DNA from: Chitinophagales bacterium 62-2
GTDB lineage: Bacteria > Bacteroidota > Bacteroidia > Chitinophagales > Chitinophagaceae
Direction of reading: 5' to 3'
DNA length: 32,503 bases
Assembly: GCA_002050375.1 (NCBI GenBank)
Contig: MWYU01000729.1
Span: 1-32,503 of the forward strand
Shown here: piece by piece, positions 22,042 to 30,657 of the stretch
Layout: each line of letters begins with the position of its first letter
Position numbering within the stretch: position 1 is the first letter of the stretch
Notes under the pieces: model-generated
What the model was told of the DNA's origin: nothing
Seen by the model: the letters and a program-made list of their open reading frames with translations, nothing else
The model's database searches: none
Translations under genes and position numbers: made by a program

Positions 22042-24135
22042 ATATTAGAAAACCCAATTGAATACCTGAAAGGTGTTGGTCCGTTAAAGGCTGATCTTCT
22101 GAAAAAAGAATTAGGCATTTATACTTTCGGCGATCTGCTGGAACACTTTCCCAACCGCCATGTTGATAAGACTGCTGTTTACCCGATTAATAGCATAGAT
22201 GCACAAACAGATTTTGTACAGGTTACCGGCATTATTGAAGACATGGTTATTATTGGCGAAAAAAGAAGCAAACGCTTAATAGCACATTTGAGAGACAGAA
22301 CCGGTAAACTGGAGCTATGCTGGTTTCAATCAATAAACTGGGTGCAGAAGAATTTACAGCAAGGAAACCAATATCTTGTTTTTGGCAAGGTTACCTTTTT
22401 TAATGGAAAGGCTCAAATCACACACCCTGAAATTGAGCCATTAAATCCCTCTTTCGCAGAAGGCAAAAGCTTTTTAGAACCTGTCTATCCTACAACAGAA
22501 AAATTAAAAGCTCAAGGCCTTAACGGTAAGCAAATCGGTAAATTAACATTAGCCTTAATGGGTATGATATCACAAAAAGATATTCCGGAAAATCTACCCA
22601 ACCAAATTTTAAAAAAACTCATCTTAACATCGAGACTTAATGCGTATACCCTTATCCACTTTCCAAAAAATCAAGAGGATTTTGATACAGCAGTACACAG
22701 GTTAAAATTTGAGGAATTTTTTATAGCACAAGTACGGCTTGGATTAATAAGAATAAACAGGCATAGGCATAGTAAAGGCGTTTTGTTTGAAAAGGTTGGA
22801 GAATACTTTAATACACTTTATAGTAAATATTTACCTTTTGAATTAACAGGCGCGCAAAAACGGGTTCTAAAAGAAATACGCGCTGATACTGCACGAGGCA
22901 AACAAATGAACCGCTTATTGCAGGGCGATGTAGGCAGCGGTAAAACAATCGTCGGTCTCTTAATCATGTTGCTGGCTGCAGATAATGGTTTTCAAAGTTG
23001 CCTGATGGCTCCAACCGAAATCCTCGCAACACAACACTACAACGGCTTAAGGGAGTTACTTAAAGATATGCCTGTTAATATTCGCCTGCTTACAGGCAGC
23101 ACCAAAACTGCTGAGCGAAGAGAAATTTTGTCGCATCTTGCTGATGGTTCTTTACATATGATCGTAGGTACACATGCGCTTATAGAAGATCCGGTAATTT
23201 TTCATAATCTCGGATTATCAATTGTAGATGAACAGCACCGGTTTGGAGTGGCGCAAAGAGCAAAGCTTTGGGCTAAGGCAGCTATTCATCCGCATGTGTT
23301 GGTAATGACGGCAACACCCATTCCGAGAACATTGGCAATGACAGCTTACGGGGATCTTGATTACAGTGTAATGGATGAATTACCTCCGGGAAGGCAACCC
23401 ATTACTACAGTTCATCGTAATGAAATGCATAGGGTAAAGGTGATGGATTTTATACGTTCGGAAATTGATAAAGGCAGGCAGGCATATATTATTTTTCCAT
23501 TGATCGAAGAAAGTGAAAAGCTCGATTATGAAAACCTGATGGATGGATACAAGCATGTTCAAGCTTTCTTTCCTGAACCCAAATATTGGATAAGTATGTT
23601 GCATGGAAAGCAAACTGCGGATGTAAAAGAAAACAACATGCAAAGATTTGTAAAAGGCGATACGCAAATAATGGTGAGTACAACGGTAATCGAAGTTGGG
23701 GTAAATGTGCCCAACGCATCAATTATGGTAATTGAAAATGCGGAAAAATTTGGCCTTTCTCAATTGCATCAACTGCGCGGACGAGTTGGCCGCGGAAGCG
23801 AAAAAAGTTATTGTGTTTTACTAACCGGCAATAAAATGGGTAACGAAGCAAAGGAAAGAATCAAAACAATGTGCGCCACTAATGATGGTTTTAAGATAGC
23901 CGAAAAGGACCTTGAACTGCGCGGACCTGGCGATATTGAAGGAACCAGGCAAAGCGGAACAATGAACTTTAAACTGGCAAACATCGTTAATGATAAAGAT
24001 ATTTTAGCGAAGGCAAAAAAAGAGGCTGAAATTCTGCTCGAACAGGATGAGAACCTTATGTTGGATGGAAATTTGCAGTTAAAAAATTACTTGTCGTTGC
24101 AAAAAGGTAAAACTGTTTGGAGTAAGATTTCTTAA
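22042..24135 (+). CDS. recG: ATP-dependent DNA helicase RecG with a non-canonical start codon
   Basis: A branch-migrating helicase that regresses stalled forks and processes Holliday junctions. From 22042 it has 697 codons, the usual RecG length. The N-terminal wedge helices read ENPIEYLKGVGPLKADLLKK and YTFGDLLEHFPNRHVDK, followed by an OB fold. The motor has Walker A GDVGSGKT, motif II DEQHRFG (the RecG DEQH box), ATPIPRTLAM, then VIEVGVNVPNA, QLRGRVGRG and LRGPGDIEGTRQSG. The conserved N-terminal codons lie upstream of the first ATG (22243), but between the in-frame TAA at 21967 and 22243 there is no ATG, GTG or TTG. ATA 22042 (ATA TTA GAA AAC) falls where relatives start, with ATC 22024 an alternative. 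Reduced expression, or a base error, is possible. Confidence 0.9.
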   Translation: MLENPIEYLKGVGPLKADLLKKELGIYTFGDLLEHFPNRHVDKTAVYPINSIDAQTDFVQVTGIIEDMVIIGEKRSKRLIAHLRDRTGKLELCWFQSINWVQKNLQQGNQYLVFGKVTFFNGKAQITHPEIEPLNPSFAEGKSFLEPVYPTTEKLKAQGLNGKQIGKLTLALMGMISQKDIPENLPNQILKKLILTSRLNAYTLIHFPKNQEDFDTAVHRLKFEEFFIAQVRLGLIRINRHRHSKGVLFEKVGEYFNTLYSKYLPFELTGAQKRVLKEIRADTARGKQMNRLLQGDVGSGKTIVGLLIMLLAADNGFQSCLMAPTEILATQHYNGLRELLKDMPVNIRLLTGSTKTAERREILSHLADGSLHMIVGTHALIEDPVIFHNLGLSIVDEQHRFGVAQRAKLWAKAAIHPHVLVMTATPIPRTLAMTAYGDLDYSVMDELPPGRQPITTVHRNEMHRVKVMDFIRSEIDKGRQAYIIFPLIEESEKLDYENLMDGYKHVQAFFPEPKYWISMLHGKQTADVKENNMQRFVKGDTQIMVSTTVIEVGVNVPNASIMVIENAEKFGLSQLHQLRGRVGRGSEKSYCVLLTGNKMGNEAKERIKTMCATNDGFKIAEKDLELRGPGDIEGTRQSGTMNFKLANIVNDKDILAKAKKEAEILLEQDENLMLDGNLQLKNYLSLQKGKTVWSKIS

Positions 24136-24203
24136 TTCTTTGTTCCGGTTCAACTTTAACACTGCCTGCTGCTAAACAGTAATTAGTTTTATTTCTATTT
24201 ATA

Positions 24204-27200
24204 ATGTACCTTAAAAAAAAATTCGGATTGAAACGAATCCTCCCATTAGTTTGCCTGATTTCTATGCTTTGCAATAGCATTTCAGTTTCTTGTCAATATG
24301 CTAACCTCGATTTTATTGAGAACAAGGGACAGTGGGATCAAAAAATAAAATTTAAAGGGTTGATGAACAACGGCGCCTTCTTTTTGCAGGAGAAAGGCTT
24401 TAGAGTTGTTTTAAGCCGTGAGGAAGATTTGGACAAATTAAGTGCTTCCTTTCATTCAGACCAAAATAGTGGAAAAGAAACTATTCATAAACGTAACACC
24501 CCGGCCACAAAAATATTTGTACCTGCACCTGTTGCTGCAAATGGACCAATAACTGTTCACTCACATGCATACGATGTTCAGTTTATAAATGCTGCCACCC
24601 CAACCATCACACCCGAAAAACCACTTGATACTTATAGCAACTATTTTATCGGAAGCAATCCCGCAGATTGGAAGACTAATGTCAAAACCTTTCAGGCCGT
24701 CACTTACAATAATCTTTACCAGGGCGTTGATGTAAGGTATTACACAAACAACGGCAAGCTCAAATACGACATCATTGTAAATCCTTTAGCCGACATAAGC
24801 CGCATTGGAATGAAGTACGACGGAGTTGAGAAACTGCAGGTAAAGAATGAGCAATTGGTAATCACAACGTCTGTTGGCGAAACCAGGGAACTTGCCCCTT
24901 ACGCTTACCAGGTGATAAACGGTGTAAAAAAAGAAGTGAACTGCCGTTTTAAAGTAACTGGTAAAACAGTGCAATTCTCTTTAGATAATTATAATAAGAA
25001 TGCAATATTGGTTATAGACCCTACACTTATCTTTTCAACTTTTAGCGGAAGCACTGCTGATAACTGGGGTTATACCGCTACCTACGGACCTGACGGAAGT
25101 TTTTATGCCGGAGGTATTGTTTTTGGCGCTGGTTTTCCAACAAACCCCGGCGCTTTTCAAACAACTTATGCCGGTGGATCAAGTGATGAAGAAGGTATTG
25201 GAGGATATGATATTGGAATTATGAAGTTTTCTCCTAATGGAAACAACCGGATTTATGCTACTTACATTGGTGGAGCGGGAAATGAACACCCTCACAGTTT
25301 AATTGTAGATGGCCAGGGAAATCTTGTTATCGGTGGAAGAACTAACTCAACAAACTTTCCCACTACTGCTCCAACTGTTGGCAGTGGCGGCGATTACGAC
25401 ATTGTTCTTGCTAAGCTAAGTGCTACAGGCTCTGCTTTAATTGGTTCGCGTAAAATTGGCGGAACAGCCAAGGATGGTGTAAATATCCGTCCTAAATATG
25501 CAAATCCCCGTGGTGCAGAATCCCTCCGTAGAAATTATGGGGACGACTCAAGAAGCGAGGTTATATTAGATGGTTCGGGCAATATCTACCTTGCCTCAAG
25601 TACCCAGTCTCAAAACTTTCCCGTTACCCCCGGCGCTTTTCAGGCTATTTACGGAGGTGGCAGGCAGGATGGAGTTGTGATAAAAGCAAGCCCCGATCTT
25701 AGCAATATTATTTTCAGCAGTTTTCTTGGTGGTAATAATGATGATGCTGCTTTTGTATTAGCGTTAAATCCTTCCACTAACAATTTATATATCGGTGGAA
25801 ATACAGTTAGTTCAAATTTGCCTGGCGATAAAGCCGGTGTTATAAGTCCTACATTTCAGGGAGGTGTTTCCGACGGCTTCGTTTCTATAGTAAGCAACGA
25901 TGGAAGCAGTTTAATTAAGACAGGTTACTTTGGTACAAATGGGGCCGATATGTTATATGGAATACAGTTCGATAAATTCAGTTACCCTTATATAATGGGA
26001 ACCACTACCGGATCATGGCCTGTTTTCAATGCTACCTTCTCCCAGCCAGGCGGAAAGCAATTTATTTCTAAGCTTAAACCCGATCTTTCAGGTTACGAAT
26101 ATTCAACTGTTTACGGTACTAATAGTCCCACTCCTAACATCTCTCCTATTGCATTTTTAGTTGACAGGTGCGAGAATGTGTATGTTTCAGGGTGGGGTGG
26201 TGAAATTAATAATGCTCAAAGTGCAGCTTATCCTAATTCCGGAACTACCGGTCTTTCGGTTACCCCTGATGCCATACAAAGAACTACTGATGGAAGTGAC
26301 TTTTACTTCTTTGTGCTCGAAAAAAATGCTACCAGGCAGTTATATGGAAGTTTCTTTGGCCAGTTTAGCACAAACGGTGGCGGAGAACACGTAGATGGAG
26401 GCACAAGCCGGTTTGACAGGCAAGGAGTTATTTACCAGGCTATGTGTGCTAACTGCGGACGAACCGCAGCTTTTCCAACTACACCAGGCGTTTGGTCGCC
26501 TACCAACGGATCACGGGATTGTAACCTTGCAGCTGTTAAAATAGCATTTAATCTTGCAGGTATTGCCGCAAGTATTCAGTCAACGATTAATGGTGTACCC
26601 AGAGATACTTCAGGGTGCGTACCCCTTACCGTTGATTTTAGCGACACTGTTGCCAGTGGAAAAACTTACAGATGGAATTTTGGTGATGGCACTGCCGACG
26701 TTACTACAACAGGGCCGCGCACCAGCCATACTTATAATAATGTGGGCTCATATCTTGTAAAACTTGTTTCTATTGACAGTTCAAGCTGTAATATTTCCGA
26801 CTCAGCTTATACAACTATAAGAGTAAGGAATGATGAAGCCATACTTGGTTTTACACCTGTTAAATTACCTCCCTGCCAATCCACTGCATACCAGTTTAAT
26901 AATAATACTACGGTAGCAACGGGCAAGCCCTTTTCAAGCGCTTCTTTCCGCTGGGATTTTGGTGATAAAACACCACCTGTAATAACCGGGCTTCAACCTA
27001 TAACCCATACTTTTCCCGGTACAGGAACTTATACCGTACGAATGACTTTAATAGATACGAATTTTTGTAATGAACCGGATTCCATTGTTCGGGAGGTAAG
27101 GATTTCTCCTAATGTTCAGGCTCAGTTCAGAACACCTGCCAGTGGGTGTGCGCCTTATAATGCAATAATCAATAATACCTCTGCAGGCGGCCAGCAATTT

Positions 27201-27875
27201 TTCTGGGATTTTGGTGATGGCACAACTTCTACTGCAACCAGCCCGTCACATTTATATCCAACGCCGGGTACTTATACAATAAGGTTAAGAGCAGTTGACT
27301 CTGCTACCTGTAATGGTGAAGATAGTGCGCGTTTTACGATTACCGTGGGTGGCAAACCTGTATCATCTTTTACCTATTCGCCTAATCCGCCTCAGGAAAA
27401 TACACCCGTTGATTTTTTAAATAGTTCTATAGGAGCTACACGTTATATATGGAAGTTTGGAGATGGTGATACCTTAAATACGACTTTGACAACGTCTATC
27501 AGGCATATTTTTAATGAAACCAAAAAGTTTACCACTTGCCTGGTTGCTATTAACGATATTGGTTGTAGGGATACAACTTGCCAGGATATACAAGCCAAGG
27601 TTATTCCTCTATTAGATGTATCAAATGCATTTACCCCTAACGGCGACGGTATTAATGATAAAGTATTTGTACGCGGATATGGCATTACAAAAATGACATG
27701 GAGAATTTATAACCGGTGGGGAGCAGTTGTATATCAAACAGGTGACCGGAGCCAGGGTTGGGATGGAACTTATAAAGGCAGCTTACAACCTAAGGAAGTT
27801 TACAATTATATACTTGATGTAGAATTCGGGGATGGAACCCGATTTACGAAAAAGGGCGATATCACTTTATTATAA
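24204..27875 (+). CDS. T9SS-secreted surface protein: SBBP beta-propeller, four PKD domains, type B sorting domain
   Basis: A 1223-residue protein exported through Sec and then the type IX system to the cell surface or medium. Order: signal peptide (to about residue 30, ending SVSCQ); an N-terminal region with FIENKGQWDQKIKF (DUF7948-like, to about 270); SBBP-type beta-propeller repeats (about 270-760: repeated AFQ.TYAGG, FLGG, YIGG and GNLVIGG units). Four PKD domains follow, centred near residues 812, 915, 999 and 1081 (W.FGDG). A C-terminal gliding-motility-associated type B domain begins at about 1138 (NAFTPNGDGINDKVFVRGYGI, IYNRWGAVVYQ, GWDGTYKG, EVYNYILDVEFGDG). Cys pairs mark the PKD junctions. 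The function is likely adhesion or structure; ligand unknown. The PorP/SprF gene 20 bases on is probably its secretion partner. Confidence 0.92.
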   Translation: MYLKKKFGLKRILPLVCLISMLCNSISVSCQYANLDFIENKGQWDQKIKFKGLMNNGAFFLQEKGFRVVLSREEDLDKLSASFHSDQNSGKETIHKRNTPATKIFVPAPVAANGPITVHSHAYDVQFINAATPTITPEKPLDTYSNYFIGSNPADWKTNVKTFQAVTYNNLYQGVDVRYYTNNGKLKYDIIVNPLADISRIGMKYDGVEKLQVKNEQLVITTSVGETRELAPYAYQVINGVKKEVNCRFKVTGKTVQFSLDNYNKNAILVIDPTLIFSTFSGSTADNWGYTATYGPDGSFYAGGIVFGAGFPTNPGAFQTTYAGGSSDEEGIGGYDIGIMKFSPNGNNRIYATYIGGAGNEHPHSLIVDGQGNLVIGGRTNSTNFPTTAPTVGSGGDYDIVLAKLSATGSALIGSRKIGGTAKDGVNIRPKYANPRGAESLRRNYGDDSRSEVILDGSGNIYLASSTQSQNFPVTPGAFQAIYGGGRQDGVVIKASPDLSNIIFSSFLGGNNDDAAFVLALNPSTNNLYIGGNTVSSNLPGDKAGVISPTFQGGVSDGFVSIVSNDGSSLIKTGYFGTNGADMLYGIQFDKFSYPYIMGTTTGSWPVFNATFSQPGGKQFISKLKPDLSGYEYSTVYGTNSPTPNISPIAFLVDRCENVYVSGWGGEINNAQSAAYPNSGTTGLSVTPDAIQRTTDGSDFYFFVLEKNATRQLYGSFFGQFSTNGGGEHVDGGTSRFDRQGVIYQAMCANCGRTAAFPTTPGVWSPTNGSRDCNLAAVKIAFNLAGIAASIQSTINGVPRDTSGCVPLTVDFSDTVASGKTYRWNFGDGTADVTTTGPRTSHTYNNVGSYLVKLVSIDSSSCNISDSAYTTIRVRNDEAILGFTPVKLPPCQSTAYQFNNNTTVATGKPFSSASFRWDFGDKTPPVITGLQPITHTFPGTGTYTVRMTLIDTNFCNEPDSIVREVRISPNVQAQFRTPASGCAPYNAIINNTSAGGQQFFWDFGDGTTSTATSPSHLYPTPGTYTIRLRAVDSATCNGEDSARFTITVGGKPVSSFTYSPNPPQENTPVDFLNSSIGATRYIWKFGDGDTLNTTLTTSIRHIFNETKKFTTCLVAINDIGCRDTTCQDIQAKVIPLLDVSNAFTPNGDGINDKVFVRGYGITKMTWRIYNRWGAVVYQTGDRSQGWDGTYKGSLQPKEVYNYILDVEFGDGTRFTKKGDITLL

Positions 27876-27895
27876 AGACTGAAATAACGAAGAGA

Positions 27896-28915
27896 ATGGC
27901 AAAAAAACTTATTTATAGTGTTGCTTTAATAATAGTAATTAGCTTGCATACTGCTTCAGCTCAAGACCTTCATTTTTCCCAATATTTTAATTCACCGCTA
28001 TTAGTTAACCCGGCAAATACCGGTTTTATACCAGATGGCGATTATCGTCTGGGAATTAATTACAGGAACCAATGGGCAAGCATTACCAACAATCCTTATA
28101 AAACGATGAGAGCATTTGGAGATGCACAGTTGTTTGGCGATAGGTTCGAAAATGGCTGGGTTGGAGTTGGAGGTGCATTATTAAGGGATGTTGCAGGATC
28201 GGGAAACCTTACAAGTACCCGTGCGTTTGGATCGGTGGCTTACCACCAGGCATTAGGATTGGCAAGTTTGTTAAGTGCCGGATTTAATGTAGGCTGGGTT
28301 AACAAAAGAGTTGATTTTGCCAAGCTTACTTTCGATAACCAATGGAATGGCAAATTCTTCGATCTTGCAGCACCCAGCGGTGAAGCTTTTAGTATTAATC
28401 AAATCAATTATTTTTCGTTGCAGGCCGGATTAAACTATGCTTATTATCCAAACGAAAATACCTATTTAAATGCAGGTATTAGTGTCTCAAATATCAACCG
28501 CCCCAGAGAGTCTTTTTTTGCCACTGACGTAATGGATGCAAGAATAGCAAGAAGATATACTCTGTTCTTAAATGGAAGTTTCAGGGCTAGCGATGCATGG
28601 ATTGTAAACCCCAATGTTTATGTAAGCAAAATGAGCACTGCAACAGAATATGTAGCGGGTGTAAATGCACAAAGAGACCTTAGCGGCGATGGAAATACAC
28701 AGTTAATTGTGGGTACATATTACAGGGTAAGCGATGCAATTATACCAATGGTAGGATTTCAGCAAAATGGGTACCGGCTAACTTTCAGCTACGATGCTAC
28801 AGCTTCATCGTTAAGTAAGTATAATGCTTCACGCGGGGCTTATGAAGTTTCAATAGTAAAGCAAGGGCTGGTTGACAAGTCCAAAGGTTTAAAGTGCCCT
28901 GCGGTTAGGTTTTAA
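27896..28915 (+). CDS. PorP/SprF-family T9SS outer-membrane protein
   Basis: A 339-residue outer-membrane barrel with signal peptide (KLIYSVALIIVISLHTASAQ) and the characteristic PorP/SprF opening DLHFSQYFNSPLLVNPANTGF, then DYRLGINYRNQWASI and strands such as GGALLRDVAGSGNLTS and YYPNENTYLNAGISVSNI. Members of this family are often encoded directly after type B-CTD cargo and help attach or secrete that cargo, as shown for SprB/SprF in Flavobacterium. Here the gene begins 20 bases after the cargo stop, so the two are almost certainly one operon. It may be cargo-specific rather than the core PorP of the secretion machine, because no other por/gld genes adjoin. Confidence 0.9.
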   Translation: MAKKLIYSVALIIVISLHTASAQDLHFSQYFNSPLLVNPANTGFIPDGDYRLGINYRNQWASITNNPYKTMRAFGDAQLFGDRFENGWVGVGGALLRDVAGSGNLTSTRAFGSVAYHQALGLASLLSAGFNVGWVNKRVDFAKLTFDNQWNGKFFDLAAPSGEAFSINQINYFSLQAGLNYAYYPNENTYLNAGISVSNINRPRESFFATDVMDARIARRYTLFLNGSFRASDAWIVNPNVYVSKMSTATEYVAGVNAQRDLSGDGNTQLIVGTYYRVSDAIIPMVGFQQNGYRLTFSYDATASSLSKYNASRGAYEVSIVKQGLVDKSKGLKCPAVRF

Positions 28916-29062
28916 AATCACACTATTGCTTTATCCCCATTGATCTTATCGCTGATTAGTTGCTCTGCAGCAGACTTGCTTCCTCTCCAGATTGGCAAAT
29001 AATAAAATAAATTTTATCAATAAACTTAACCACCATTTTTTAATCAAATCACTAAATTTTAT

Positions 29063-29581
29063 ATGAAAAAAGTATTATCATTTTCTCTGCTTACATGCCT
29101 GTTGTTATTAGTTACTGGAGTGTTTGGTCAACAAGACAAATCAAAACGTCCAAGTCCGCCTGCACAAGTTTCTGAAACTACTTCCAAAGGTCTTACCATT
29201 ACTATAGATTACAGTCAACCCTCAGTTAAGGGACGTACTATAGGAAAAGACATTGCTCCTTTCGGCAAAGTTTGGAGAACAGGAGCCAACGAGGCAACTA
29301 CATTTGAAATAAACAAAGATGCAAAAGTAGAAGGTCAGCAACTTAAAGCCGGAAAGTATAGTTTATATAGTATTCCCGGACAAAATGAGGTTACCATTAT
29401 TTTTAATAAAACATGGAACCAATGGGGCACAGTTTATAAGGAAGCAGAAGATGTTTTACGGGTAAAAGTTAAGCCCTCTAAAGCCCCGGCTTTTACTGAG
29501 AAGATGACTTTTACAATCGACAAAGCAGGTAAAGTATTAATGATGTGGGGAGATTGGCAAGCTGGTTTTATGGTAGGATAA
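29063..29581 (+). CDS. Secreted DUF2911 protein
   Basis: A 172-residue protein with a signal peptide (MKKVLSFSLLTCLLLLVTGVFGQ) and one DUF2911 domain: TITIDYSQPSVKGRTI, FGKVWRTGANEATTFEI, LKAGKYSLYSIPGQNEVTIIFN, WNQWGTVYKEAEDVLRV. DUF2911 is frequent in Bacteroidota and of unknown function, with a predicted periplasmic or surface beta-sandwich. It lies 147 bases after the PorP/SprF gene and is followed by a strong terminator, so it may be the last gene of that unit or be transcribed separately. No catalytic residues are recognisable. Confidence 0.85.
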   Translation: MKKVLSFSLLTCLLLLVTGVFGQQDKSKRPSPPAQVSETTSKGLTITIDYSQPSVKGRTIGKDIAPFGKVWRTGANEATTFEINKDAKVEGQQLKAGKYSLYSIPGQNEVTIIFNKTWNQWGTVYKEAEDVLRVKVKPSKAPAFTEKMTFTIDKAGKVLMMWGDWQAGFMVG

Positions 29582-29602
29582 AGCTCCAATTGCTACTAAA
29601 TT

Positions 29603-29638
29603 AAAAGCCATTGCAATACTAATGATGCAATGGCTTTT
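29603..29638 (+). terminator. Rho-independent terminator after the DUF2911 gene
   Basis: The 13-bp stem AAAAGCCATTGCA (29603-29615) / TGCAATGGCTTTT (29626-29638) has a 10-base loop and is followed by further T residues to 29640. It lies 22 bases beyond the DUF2911 stop and separates it from the toxin-antitoxin region. Confidence 0.9.
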
Positions 29639-29675
29639 TTATGCTAACTATCCTGCAAGCATCAAATATCTGATC

Positions 29676-29708
29676 ACACCAAATCAATATCAAAATTTAC
29701 CTGCTGCA
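29676..29708. repeat. Left copy of a 33-base direct repeat flanking the toxin-antitoxin genes
   Basis: Identical over 33 bases to 30498-30530. A 9-base AACTATCCT lies upstream in both copies (29646-29654 here) and TATATTAAAG downstream (29731-29740 here), at nearly the same distance. Read on the minus strand, the repeat gives QQVNFDIDLV followed by a stop (TGA here). Confidence 0.85.
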
Positions 29709-29784
29709 TTGACTCTCTTAACTGCAGCACTATATTAAAGCATACTCAGAACTTAAGCCTAACTTCACGAAAATAAATTGAAAG

Positions 29785-30003
29785 ATGAAAACCCTTTCAT
29801 TAGAAGTGCCTGAAGAAGTGAATGAAAAAGAATTGAAAATGGCCGTGGCAGCTATTTTGTTTGAAAAAGGTATTCTTTCTTCCGGTCAGGCAGCAGCACT
29901 TGTGAGTATAACCAAGCGGGAATTTATAGAAACAGTTGGTTTATACGGCGTTTCTATATTTGGTGAAACAGCCTCGGATTTAAATACAAACTTCCTTGAT
30001 TGA
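29785..30003 (+). CDS. UPF0175-family antitoxin
   Basis: A 72-residue protein of the UPF0175 family, with SLEVPEEVNEKELKMAVAAILFEKGILSSGQAAALVSITKREFIETVGLYGVS. The GILSSGQAA...ITKREF segment resembles a helix-turn-helix DNA-binding region, and the C-terminal tail probably binds the toxin. UPF0175 genes are usually paired with DUF3368 PIN toxins, exactly as here. It would neutralise the toxin and may repress its own promoter. The stop overlaps the toxin start by eight bases (TTGATTGA), indicating coupled translation. Confidence 0.85.
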   Translation: MKTLSLEVPEEVNEKELKMAVAAILFEKGILSSGQAAALVSITKREFIETVGLYGVSIFGETASDLNTNFLD

Positions 30004-30457
30004 TAAAATTATTATTTCCGATACGAGTTGTTTAATTGCACTTGAAAGAATTAATCAACTGAATATTTTGCATCAGTTATTTTCATCTATCCTGATTACG
30101 AAAGAAGTGGAAACAGAATTTGGTAAATCATTACCAAATTGGATTATTATTCAACAATTACAATATCCAAAAAAGAAAGCAGAGCTTCAACAAATAGTGG
30201 ATGAAGGGGAAGCTTCTGCTATTGCACTTGCCTTAGAAACAGACAACTGTCTTTTGATTATTGATGAGAAGAAAGGCAGGAAGCTGGCGGAAAGCTTACA
30301 TATAAAAATAGCAGGCACTTTGCAAATTCTTTTGTTAGCCAAATCAAAAGGCCTTATTACATCTTTAGCTCAAATGCTTTCTCAACTTGAAAAGCAAAAT
30401 TTCCGGTTTACTAACAGCTTGAAAGAAGAAGTTTTGAAAAAAGCTAATGAATGGTAA
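29996..30457 (+). CDS. DUF3368 PIN-domain toxin (VapC-like ribonuclease)
   Basis: A 153-residue PIN-fold protein, expected to be a magnesium-dependent endoribonuclease acting on RNA, as other PIN toxins do. Acidic positions are in place: the first Asp in IIISDTSCLIAL, Glu in DEGEASAIALALE, and Asp in CLLIIDEKKGRKLAE, with the GTLQILLLAKSKG helix of DUF3368. The start is TTG 29996, which overlaps the antitoxin stop; no ATG gives the full first strand. The module is bracketed by 33-base direct repeats and stands next to a WYL regulator. RNA target and toxicity are inferred from the family, not seen. Confidence 0.82.
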   Translation: MIDKIIISDTSCLIALERINQLNILHQLFSSILITKEVETEFGKSLPNWIIIQQLQYPKKKAELQQIVDEGEASAIALALETDNCLLIIDEKKGRKLAESLHIKIAGTLQILLLAKSKGLITSLAQMLSQLEKQNFRFTNSLKEEVLKKANEW

Positions 30458-30497
30458 TAATCAATTCTAAACTGTTTTAGAAAGGCAAACTATCCTT

Positions 30498-30530
30498 ACA
30501 CCAAATCAATATCAAAATTTACCTGCTGCA
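30498..30530. repeat. Right copy of the 33-base direct repeat
   Basis: Identical to 29676-29708, 822 bases away. AACTATCCT stands just before it (30488-30496), and TATATTAAAG follows at 30552-30561. On the minus strand this copy reads YNARPDQFVQQVNFDIDLV and then TAA, with an in-frame stop immediately before, so it is not the end of an intact gene. Confidence 0.85.
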
Positions 30531-30657
30531 CAAACTGATCGGGTCTTGCATTATATTAAAGTGCGCCAATTAAGAAACAAGCTTTCTTCCTCCCCATACT
30601 ATGACATAATTAAAATTCTACTTTTAGCTTACATCTCCCATATTATAATCAACACCA

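Noticed and set aside
21915-22118. 67-codon minus-strand frame with an AGGAGGTG sequence near an ATG (MLLLFAAKIIGINS...)
   Set aside because: It lies opposite the recG N-terminal codons, the purine-rich motif is too close to the ATG, and Bacteroidota rarely use Shine-Dalgarno sites. It is best read as a shadow of recG and its leader.
29646-30561. Integron-like gene cassette (toxin-antitoxin between attC sites)
   Set aside because: The flanking repeats are direct, not imperfect palindromes, and show no GTTRRRY/RYYYAAC core pair; no integrase is present.
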